Below, piece after piece: positions 6,510-11,775 of a stretch of DNA of 12,888 nucleotides. The notes beneath the pieces were generated by a model that worked only from the letters and a program-made list of their open reading frames with translations, was not told the origin of the DNA and ran no database searches. Both the position numbers and the translations under genes were made by a program. Positions within the stretch are counted from its first letter, which is position 1. Every line of letters starts with the position of its first letter. The DNA lies in the NCBI GenBank assembly GCA_002342985.1, contig DDRC01000094.1, positions 1-12,888 of the forward strand. Direction: 5' to 3'. This DNA is from Flavobacteriales bacterium UBA2426. Its GTDB lineage: Bacteria; Bacteroidota; Bacteroidia; Flavobacteriales_F; PHOS-HE28.

Positions 6510-7325
6510 ATGCGCCGATCCTCCCTGCTCCTGCTCCTGCTGCTCGCCACCGCGGCTGCGGCCCAGCCGAAGGAGCGCACCTTCAGCACCGACACGGGCA
6601 CCGTGGTGATGCGCTACTTCACCAGTGGCCAGGTGAGCACGAAGGAGTGGCGCGACAAGGACGACCGCTGGGGCCGCAGCTGGGCCTACACGAAGAGCGG
6701 CGCGGTGATCTTCGAGGGTCAGACCAGGCGATTCGCTGGGCATGCATCGGTCCGCTTCAGCTACCACCCCAATGGCGCGGTGAGCAAGGCGGAGACGAGC
6801 GATGCGGCCGATGGCGGCATCCAATGGCACAGGAGCACCACCACCTTCGACGAAGAGGGCAACCGGACGGGCTTCTGGGAGGAAGGCCGTGATGACTATG
6901 GCCCCCTCCCGCGGCTCACCATGCCGCCGCGCACCTTTCCGCCCAACCCCAGCGACCCGCGCGAACCGGGCCAGCCGGGCCTTGTGGAACCGAGCCCTCC
7001 CCCATGCCAGCGGCTCTTCGTCAACGAGGTCTTCCTGGTGAATGCCACACGGCAGGCGGGCAAGGCCAGGGTGAAGGCGCTGCACCCCTCGCCTGCCTTG
7101 AAGGATAGCGAGCACACCCTGGCCCCGGGTGATACCGTGCGCTTGGGCAGCTACAGCATGGGCGAAGCGTTCGCACCGCCAGAGAAGCAGTTGAACGTGG
7201 AGGTGCGCCGCGCCTTGCGGAACAGGAGGAAGGTCGCGGCACAGGGGGTGCTGCGCACGGAACAGGTGCAGGTCGGTGCCGAGCACCGGAGGTACTACCT
7301 CGTGGTGCGGGGGTGGAGCCGTTGA
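6510..7325 (+). CDS. Secreted protein with MORN-like repeats
   Basis: A 271-aa exported protein. The signal peptide is short and strongly hydrophobic (MRRSS, a run of leucines, then ATAAAAQ), with cleavage near residue 19 and no lipobox. Residues 24-128 contain imperfect repeats of the type G.V....Y..G....E......G......Y...G, for example YFTSGQVSTKEW (36-47), YTKSGAVIFEG (60-70), YHPNGAVSKAE (85-95) and FDEEGNRTGFWEEG (113-126). These resemble the MORN-variant repeats of the YwqK-like family. A Pro-rich linker (about 132-166) connects to a second, probably beta-rich region (168-271) that I cannot place. Function is unknown; the localisation is inferred as periplasm or outer membrane. The gene is divergent from the biotin carboxylase and convergent with the hydrolase gene, and its stop TGA directly abuts the stop of that gene. 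Confidence 0.75.
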   Translation: MRRSSLLLLLLLATAAAAQPKERTFSTDTGTVVMRYFTSGQVSTKEWRDKDDRWGRSWAYTKSGAVIFEGQTRRFAGHASVRFSYHPNGAVSKAETSDAADGGIQWHRSTTTFDEEGNRTGFWEEGRDDYGPLPRLTMPPRTFPPNPSDPREPGQPGLVEPSPPPCQRLFVNEVFLVNATRQAGKARVKALHPSPALKDSEHTLAPGDTVRLGSYSMGEAFAPPEKQLNVEVRRALRNRRKVAAQGVLRTEQVQVGAEHRRYYLVVRGWSR

Positions 7326-8021
7326 TCAGGCCCCCACCGCCAGCCCCCAGAAAGCGCGCAGGTGCGGCAGCAGCACGTCCAGGTCAACGGCATCGAAGGG
7401 ATGCTGGGTATTGGGCAGCACCAAGGCACCGGCCTGGGGCATGTGCCGGGCGGCCTCGAGGGTATGCTCGGGCACGGCCGTGCGGTCGCGGTCGCCCACG
7501 CAGAGCAGCGCTGGTGCCGTGATGGTGCCGAGCACCTCGGGCGTGAGCAGCGGACGCTCATGCAGGCCGGTGATCAACGCGGCCGTAGCGCGCAACAGGC
7601 CTTCCCACCGCGCCGGGCCATGTGCATGCTGAAGCTGCATGGCGAATTGCGGCACCTTCTCCTGCATCTTCTGCGGGTCCAGCATCCGCCGCTCGCGATC
7701 CAGGCCCTCGCGGTCCCACTTGACCTTGGTACCGAGCGTCACCGCCGACCTCACCTGCTCCGGGAAACGGCTGGCGTACAGCAGCGCCGCATAACCGCCC
7801 ATGCTGTAGCCGAACAGGTGCGCCTCGCTCCACCCTGCCTCATCGAGCGCATCATGGATGTCGCCAAGGAAATCCTCCATGGAAAGGCCCTCATCCGGAA
7901 TGGGCCTTCCGCCGTGGCCGCGGAACTCGAGGGCATGGGTGCGTACACCGGGCAGTGCCTCGCGCAGCCGGGCAAGCTGTTCGCGTGTACCGAGGGCGCC
8001 ATGGAGCAGAAGGAGGTTCAT
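7326..8021 (-). CDS. Alpha/beta hydrolase
   Basis: A 231-aa cytoplasmic alpha/beta-hydrolase fold protein. The oxyanion-hole motif LLHGALG is at residues 5-11. The nucleophile elbow GYSMGG (71-76) places the catalytic serine at S73. VGDRDRTAVP (175-184) gives the likely acid D179, and NTQHPFD (204-210) gives the catalytic histidine H207. The EFRGHGGRP stretch (32-40) is the second conserved glycine-rich loop. A short cap region lies between about 101 and 160. The substrate is unknown: esterase, lactonase or MenH-like enzymes all fit at this level. The frame is open 20 codons upstream of 8021, but those residues match nothing in the fold and overlap a promoter-like box, so the ATG at 8021 is preferred. 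There is no signal peptide. Confidence 0.88.
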   Translation of the reverse strand: MNLLLLHGALGTREQLARLREALPGVRTHALEFRGHGGRPIPDEGLSMEDFLGDIHDALDEAGWSEAHLFGYSMGGYAALLYASRFPEQVRSAVTLGTKVKWDREGLDRERRMLDPQKMQEKVPQFAMQLQHAHGPARWEGLLRATAALITGLHERPLLTPEVLGTITAPALLCVGDRDRTAVPEHTLEAARHMPQAGALVLPNTQHPFDAVDLDVLLPHLRAFWGLAVGA

Positions 8022-8029
8022 GGATGGAA

Positions 8030-8038
8030 GCGAAGATG
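8030..8038 (-). promoter_or_regulatory. Candidate -7 box CATCTTCGC (minus strand) for the hydrolase gene
   Basis: The minus-strand sequence GCATCTTCGC is identical to that upstream of the biotin carboxylase gene. Only 8 bp separate it from the ATG at 8021, so a transcript starting about 7 nt downstream would be nearly leaderless. The first base of the TAnnTTCGC form is C rather than T. Confidence 0.33.
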
Positions 8039-8195
8039 CTGCAAAGGACGGGGCCTTGGACGCGATGCCCAGCTGATCCAAGGGCGGACCTCACCCGCCT
8101 CATCAACAGGCATGAACTGGAATGCAGTCCGAAGGCAAAGCAGCAGTTCATTACTGTCCGGTGCATCGGATAACCGGAGGACGGAGGGAAATGCC

Positions 8196-8351
8196 ATGAT
8201 GGACCTTGTGGCGCGCAAGGCATCCCAGCCGCGTCACCCTCGCTGCGCGAACTGTCGCCCCTCCGCCTGCAGGATTTGCGGGCCATCAGGCGCACAGTCG
8301 CCGTTAACCCTGGCATTGACCCATCATGCGTGTTCACCGCTTGGTCATTAG
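8196..8351 (+). CDS. Possible small Cys-rich protein (speculative)
   Basis: A 51-codon ORF starting ATG ATG lies 7 nt after GGAGGG (8183-8188), an unusually good Shine-Dalgarno sequence for this window. Its product has CANCRPSACRIC, a CxxC-x4-CxxC arrangement of the kind that can bind zinc, followed by an undistinguished tail. Against it, third-position GC is about 65% by my count (33 of 51), which looks lower than in the surrounding real genes. The tail looks random, there is no family match that I know, and Bacteroidota rarely depend on Shine-Dalgarno sites. It is more likely chance than real. Confidence 0.15.
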   Translation: MMDLVARKASQPRHPRCANCRPSACRICGPSGAQSPLTLALTHHACSPLGH

Positions 8352-8357
8352 CTTGGC
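8349..8357 (+). promoter_or_regulatory. Candidate -7 box TAGCTTGGC for the T9SS cargo gene
   Basis: TAGCTTGGC differs from TAnnTTTGC at one position and lies 16 bp before the chosen ATG at 8374. Its position supports starting the protein at 8374 rather than at the in-frame ATG 8326, which is upstream of the box. A TTGAC lies at 8316-8320, farther away than the usual -33 spacing. Confidence 0.35.
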
Positions 8358-8373
8358 GGAGCAAGCCGCTCCC

Positions 8374-8844
8374 ATGCTCCGCCTCACTTTCCTCCCACTC
8401 GTCCTGGCCGCGCACGTCCTCCATGCTCAGCAGGCCAGTGTGGCCACCGGCGGCGACGCCGGCGGAGCCGGTGGAAGCATGAGCTACACCGTGGGCCAGC
8501 CCGCCTGCATCACCCTTGCCGGCGCGGCCGTTTCATTGGCGCAGGGCGTGCAGCAGCCGTACGAGATCAGCGTGACCACCGGCATAGGCGAGCGGGCCGA
8601 TGGATTCACGCTCGCTGCCTGGCCCAATCCCACCGCCGAGGACCTTGAACTGACCGCGGCTGGCGACCTCCCCAAGCCCCTGCGCTACCAATTGCATGAT
8701 GCCGCCGGCCAGTTGCTCGCGGAAGACCGCATCACCACCGACCGCACGCGCATCCCCATGGCCGGCCGCGCAGCGGGCACCTACCTCTTTGGCGTGCTGG
8801 GCCCCACCGGCCCGCTGCGCACCTTCAGAATCGTGAAACACTGA
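8374..8844 (+). CDS. Small secreted protein with T9SS type A C-terminal sorting domain
   Basis: A 156-aa exported protein. Residues 1-18 form a signal peptide (hydrophobic LTFLPLVLAAHVL, then HAQ). The mature N-terminal part (about 19-66) has the pattern GGDAGGAGGSMSYTVGQ (27-42) ending in QGVQQPYEI (57-65). I recognise this as a recurrent small domain of Bacteroidota surface proteins with no known role. Residues 79-156 are a T9SS type A sorting domain: AWPNPT (82-87), YQLHDAAGQLL (105-115), IPM..RAAGTYLFGV (127-141) and the terminal TFRIVKH. Such domains direct cargo through the type IX secretion system, usually with cleavage and cell-surface attachment. The passenger is only about 50-60 residues. 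The next gene follows after 25 bp and is probably in the same operon. The start is chosen from the signal peptide; the frame is also open to 8326. Confidence 0.85.
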   Translation: MLRLTFLPLVLAAHVLHAQQASVATGGDAGGAGGSMSYTVGQPACITLAGAAVSLAQGVQQPYEISVTTGIGERADGFTLAAWPNPTAEDLELTAAGDLPKPLRYQLHDAAGQLLAEDRITTDRTRIPMAGRAAGTYLFGVLGPTGPLRTFRIVKH

Positions 8845-8869
8845 TCCGCACCCACCCCGCTCCCCCATA

Positions 8870-10270
8870 ATGAAGCCCTTCACCCTTCCCTCCGCGCTGC
8901 TTCTCGCGACTGCCCTCTGCGCCCAGGCCCCGCAGCGCCTCAGCTACCAGGCCGTGGTGCGCAATGCCGCAGACGCCCTGGTGACCAACGCCCCTGTGGG
9001 CATGCGGGTGAGCATCCTGCAGGGAAGCGCCAATGGCACGCCGGTGTATGTGGAGACCCACAACGGCATCACCAACGACAATGGCCTGCTCACCGTGGAG
9101 GTTGGCGGCGGCGCCGCCGTGAGCGGCAGCTTCGCGAGCATCAACTGGGGCACCGGCAGCTACTGGCTGCGCACCGAGGCCGACCCCAACGGCGGCACCA
9201 GCTACACCATCACAGGCACCAGCCAGCTGCTCAGCGTGCCCTATGCGCTGCATGCCGCCACGGCAGGCAGTACCGGGGGCACCTTCACGGCGGGCACGGG
9301 CCTCAGCTGGAGCGGCAACACCCTCAACGCCCTGTCCAACTCGCCGATCTGGAACGCCAACGCGCTGCTCAACATCCCCGTGAGCGGCAATGCCCCTGCG
9401 GTCAACAATGTGCTGCTCTTCAACGGCAGCGCGTGGGTTCCCGGCACGGTGAGCGGCAGTGGCGGCACCACGGTGGACTGCAGCACGAGCTTCAACACCA
9501 ACCACACCATCCGCGGCACCGGCAGCGGCGGATGGGAATGCACCGACGCCGTGTGGGTGACCAGCACGGACCGCGTGGGAATCGGCACCACCTCGCCCAG
9601 CAGCAGCTTCGACCTCACCATCGGAAGCGGCGGCTTCCTGGCGGAAGGCAGCACCACCACCAGCAACATCGCCGGGCGGCTGCGCGTGGGCGGCACCACC
9701 AGCACCAGCTACGACCTGCAGGTGGACGGCCAGGGCTACTTCACCAATGGCCTGCGCGTGGGCACCACCAGCAGCCCGGCGAGCGGCGGCCTGCTGGCCA
9801 ACGGGAACATCGAGACCAACGCCCGCTTCGTGCAGGGCAGCAGCACCAGCGGCACAGGCACCGTGATGGTGCGCACCAGCAGCGGCGAGCTGCGGCCGCA
9901 GAGCAGCACCCTGCGCGTGAAGACCAATGTGGCCCCCTTGCACGTGGACAAGGAGCGGCTCTTCGCGCTGCGACCGGTGGAGTACGACCTTAAGCCGGCG
10001 CTGGGCGGAGGCCACGAGGTGGGCCTCATCGCCGAGGAGGTGGAACGGGTGCTTCCCCAACTGGTGGTGTACGGCCCTGCCCGCACCTGGACGGACGACA
10101 GCGGCATCCCCGCCACCGATGCGCAGGGCCGCGAACTCGTGGACCCCAGCCGCACCGAGGCCTACAGCGTTCACTACGACCGCTTGGCCGTTCTGCTGCT
10201 GCAGGTGGTGAAGGAGCAGGAGCAGCGCATCGCCGAGCTGGAGCGGCGGCTGGCGGAGGGCGGCAGGTGA
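8870..10270 (+). CDS. Tail-fibre-like secreted protein with C-terminal peptidase S74 (endosialidase chaperone) domain
   Basis: A 466-aa exported protein. The signal peptide is residues 1-19 (LLLATALCAQA; Cys17 is not in a good lipobox because Leu precedes it). Residues 22-130 form the N-terminal domain common to Bacteroidota tail-fibre-domain proteins: LSYQAVVRNA (24-33), ITNDNGLLTVEVG (67-79), YWLRTE and LLSVPYALHAA (120-130). The middle (131-340) is rich in Gly, Ser, Thr and Asn and has repeat-like segments (RVGIGTTSPSS, LRVGGTTSTSYDLQVDGQ, LRVGTTSSPASGG) typical of trimeric beta fibres. The C-terminus (about 342-442) is a peptidase S74/intramolecular chaperone domain: LRVKTNVAPL, ALRPVEYDLK, HEVGLIAEEVERVLP, VHYDRLAVLLLQVV. 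A coiled coil follows (447-462, KEQEQRIAELERRL). In phages this domain drives trimer folding and then cleaves itself off. A role as an adhesin-like surface fibre is inferred. There is no T9SS sorting domain. Confidence 0.87.
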   Translation: MKPFTLPSALLLATALCAQAPQRLSYQAVVRNAADALVTNAPVGMRVSILQGSANGTPVYVETHNGITNDNGLLTVEVGGGAAVSGSFASINWGTGSYWLRTEADPNGGTSYTITGTSQLLSVPYALHAATAGSTGGTFTAGTGLSWSGNTLNALSNSPIWNANALLNIPVSGNAPAVNNVLLFNGSAWVPGTVSGSGGTTVDCSTSFNTNHTIRGTGSGGWECTDAVWVTSTDRVGIGTTSPSSSFDLTIGSGGFLAEGSTTTSNIAGRLRVGGTTSTSYDLQVDGQGYFTNGLRVGTTSSPASGGLLANGNIETNARFVQGSSTSGTGTVMVRTSSGELRPQSSTLRVKTNVAPLHVDKERLFALRPVEYDLKPALGGGHEVGLIAEEVERVLPQLVVYGPARTWTDDSGIPATDAQGRELVDPSRTEAYSVHYDRLAVLLLQVVKEQEQRIAELERRLAEGGR

Positions 10271-10285
10271 GCGGCTCCGCATTGA

Positions 10286-10298
10286 TCGACAGCGTCGA
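10286..10298. terminator. Weak hairpin after the S74 gene
   Basis: TCGAC, a 3-nt loop AGC, then GTCGA form a 5-bp stem 15 bp after the stop of the fibre gene, within the 71-bp gap before the nitronate monooxygenase gene. There is no T-rich tail, so a terminator role is only a suggestion. The rest of the gap holds nothing clear except AGGA at 10335-10338, a weak Shine-Dalgarno sequence close to the next ATG. Confidence 0.2.
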
Positions 10299-10341
10299 GC
10301 ATCCATCGTGATCCGCTGAAGGCTTCACCGCTCTAGGAACC

Positions 10342-11295
10342 ATGCGCACCCGCCTTACCGACATGCTCCGGTTGGAGCACCCGCTCATCATGGCCCCGAT
10401 GTTCCTGGTCTCCAACACGGCCATGGTGAAGGAGGGCCTGCGCTGCGGCGTGGCGGGCTGCATCCCGGCGCTGAACTACCGCACCCTGGAGGAACTGCGG
10501 GCCGCCTGCCGCGAATTGAAGGCCGCCAAGGCGGAGTGCGGCAAGGGCGCCTATGGCTTCAACCTCATCGTGAACAAGAGCAACCCCAAGGCTGCCAAGC
10601 AGCTGGAGGTCCTTTGCGCGGAAGGCTGCGACTTCATCATCACTTCGCTCGGCAGTCCGGAGGCCACGATCAACGCGGCGCACAAGGCGGGCATCAAGGT
10701 CTTCTGCGATGTCACGGACCTGCGGTTCGCCCAGAAGGTGGAAGCCCTGGGGGCCGATGCGGTGATCGCCGTGAACAACGAGGCGGGTGGCCACCGGGGC
10801 AACATCCCGCCCAAGGACCTCATCGAGCTGCTGAAGAAGCACTGCACCATTCCGGTGATCTCGGCCGGTGGGGTGGGCAACAAGGCGGAGATGGACCGGA
10901 TGCTGAGCTACGGCGCAGAGGGCGTGTCGGTGGGCAGTCCCTTCATCGCCTCGGTGGAAGCCCCCATCACGGACGACTACAAGCAGGCCTGCGTGCAGTA
11001 TGACGCCAAGGATATCGTGCTCACCGAGCGCATCAGCGGCACGCCGTGCACGGTGATCAACACACCCTACGTGCAGAAGGTGGGGCTGCGTTCCCCTTGG
11101 CTGGAGCGCTTACTGAACAAGAACAAGCGCCTGAAGAAGTGGGTGAAGATGCTCCGCTTCTACATCGGCATGAAGGCCACGGAGGTGGCGGCCCAGCAGG
11201 TGACCTACAAGACCGTGTGGGTGGCCGGCCCCAGCATCCAGCACACCAAGAAGGTGGAGCCGGTGCGGGAGATCATCCGGCGCTTGGTGGGGTGA
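10342..11295 (+). CDS. Nitronate monooxygenase family flavoprotein
   Basis: A 317-aa FMN-dependent TIM-barrel enzyme of the nitronate monooxygenase / 2-nitropropane dioxygenase / FabK family. The first strand carries HPLIMAPMFLVSN (13-25), the FMN-proximal AP-M motif of the family. NEAGGHRG (146-153) holds H151, matching the catalytic histidine of the AGGH(R)G signature. ISAGGVG (173-179) is the phosphate-binding glycine loop, followed by YGAEGVSVGSPFIAS, the second FMN phosphate segment. The C-terminal third (ISGTPCTVINTPYV onward) is the lid region common to the shorter NMO class. Members oxidise nitronates, but many annotated members have other flavin-dependent roles, and the enoyl-ACP reductase FabK is a close relative, so the true substrate is not fixed. 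A strong hairpin follows 5 bp after the stop. The start at 10342 gives a normal family N-terminus. Confidence 0.88.
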   Translation: MRTRLTDMLRLEHPLIMAPMFLVSNTAMVKEGLRCGVAGCIPALNYRTLEELRAACRELKAAKAECGKGAYGFNLIVNKSNPKAAKQLEVLCAEGCDFIITSLGSPEATINAAHKAGIKVFCDVTDLRFAQKVEALGADAVIAVNNEAGGHRGNIPPKDLIELLKKHCTIPVISAGGVGNKAEMDRMLSYGAEGVSVGSPFIASVEAPITDDYKQACVQYDAKDIVLTERISGTPCTVINTPYVQKVGLRSPWLERLLNKNKRLKKWVKMLRFYIGMKATEVAAQQVTYKTVWVAGPSIQHTKKVEPVREIIRRLVG

Positions 11296-11298
11296 GGG

Positions 11299-11328
11299 TT
11301 GCAGGGTCCTCTGCAGGAGACCCTGCGA
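11299..11328 (+). terminator. Strong hairpin after the nitronate monooxygenase gene
   Basis: GCAGGGTC at 11301-11308 and GACCCTGC at 11319-11326 form a perfect 8-bp stem with a 10-nt loop. The stem can extend by two weaker pairs outward (T-G, T-A). It begins just after the stop codon, as expected for an intrinsic terminator, but the downstream sequence is GAAGGCATCGGG rather than a U-tract. The opposing gene's stop lies at 11377, so the hairpin may act on both converging transcripts. Confidence 0.5.
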
Positions 11329-11376
11329 AGGCATCGGGCCCGTTTCGCAAGACCAGGTTCCACGGCAAGGCCTGAC

Positions 11377-11706
11377 CTAGCCCAGGAACGTTGTCAGGAG
11401 AACAGGTACTGCGAGTGCGATCATCAAGGGCAGCACATGGACCGCCACATCGCACCAGTCCTGGCTACGCCCCTCATGCCAATCATACCAAGCACCGCGA
11501 TTATAAGTCGGCTCGCGGCGAAATACGCGCTTGTACAGGTATCGAAATGAAGCGTAGCAGGCTACATAGGAGAACGGCCCGAGAAGCCCATCCCACGTGT
11601 TCAGCCGTAGGTTCTCCGGCACGCGCCCGATGATCCCGACGACCGCCAATGCACCGGTCGATACGAGCAAGACCAAGAGCAGATGGTCGTTCCTGAGCCA
11701 CTTCAT
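11377..11706 (-). CDS. Small hypothetical membrane protein, AT-richer than its neighbours
   Basis: A 109-aa protein of unknown function. Hydrophobic segments at about residues 8-27 (LLLVLLVSTGALAVVGIIG), 39-53 (LLGPFSYVACYASFR) and 88-108 (HVLPLMIALAVPVLLTTFL) suggest three membrane passes. A charged, aromatic loop lies between the last two (RREPTYNRGAWYDWHEGRSQ, then DWCDVAVH). The frame is open to another ATG at 11751, which would add MIGVAITCCPAFCGF. I prefer 11706 because the longer form starts directly against a hairpin after sucC, but either is possible. Local GC is lower than in the flanking genes: 30 of 60 bases in 11521-11580, against 39 of 60 in 12001-12060 within sucC. Codon use also includes more A/T-ending codons. 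I recognise no family. It is downstream of sucC on the same strand. Confidence 0.6.
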   Translation of the reverse strand: MKWLRNDHLLLVLLVSTGALAVVGIIGRVPENLRLNTWDGLLGPFSYVACYASFRYLYKRVFRREPTYNRGAWYDWHEGRSQDWCDVAVHVLPLMIALAVPVLLTTFLG

Positions 11707-11751
11707 GAAGCCACAGAACGCCGGGCAACAGGTGATAGCGACCCCGATCAT

Positions 11752-11774
11752 GCCGCCAGAGGATTCGGCGCGGC
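11752..11774 (-). terminator. Weak hairpin downstream of sucC
   Basis: On the minus strand GCCGC and GCGGC (plus-strand 11770-11774 and 11752-11756) form a 5-bp GC stem with a 13-nt loop directly after the sucC stop. No U-tract follows. It might end or attenuate sucC transcription before the small membrane-protein gene. The support is position and pairing only. Confidence 0.25.
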
Positions 11775-11775
11775 T

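Larger units (their letters stand above)
8022..8373 (+). other. Divergent intergenic region without a convincing gene
   Basis: These 352 bp separate the hydrolase (-) from the T9SS cargo gene (+). I see no recognisable protein or structural RNA. It holds the two flanking promoter candidates (8030-8038 and 8349-8357). It also holds a small inverted repeat, TCCGGT at 8157-8162 and ACCGGA at 8173-8178, with a 10-nt loop, and a purine-rich GGAGGG at 8183-8188 followed by a short ORF described separately. Long frames crossing it on both strands are extensions of shadow frames from the neighbouring genes. Confidence 0.55.

Noticed and set aside
6446..6601. 52-codon N-terminal extension of the biotin carboxylase
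   Set aside because: The extension overlaps the divergent gene's 5' end and the promoter candidates, and the biotin carboxylase domain begins right after the ATG at 6445.
5024..6892. 622-codon plus-strand frame opposite the biotin carboxylase
   Set aside because: It is the shadow of a clear biotin carboxylase on the other strand. Its product is His/Leu/Gly-rich and matches no family.
8022..8081. 20-codon N-terminal extension of the alpha/beta hydrolase
   Set aside because: It covers the promoter-like box at 8030-8038 and adds no fold element; the first beta strand starts at the ATG at 8021.
9640..9860. Repetitive AGC/ACC-rich stretch that might suggest a tandem repeat or CRISPR-like array
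   Set aside because: The units are irregular and in frame, and they encode the Ser/Thr/Gly fibre segments. There are no constant repeats with unique spacers.
8825..10306. 493-codon open frame antisense to the S74 fibre gene
   Set aside because: It mirrors the GC-rich Ser/Thr/Gly codons of the plus-strand gene, yields a His/Ala/Gly-rich protein without any recognisable domain, and overlaps a gene with clear family motifs.
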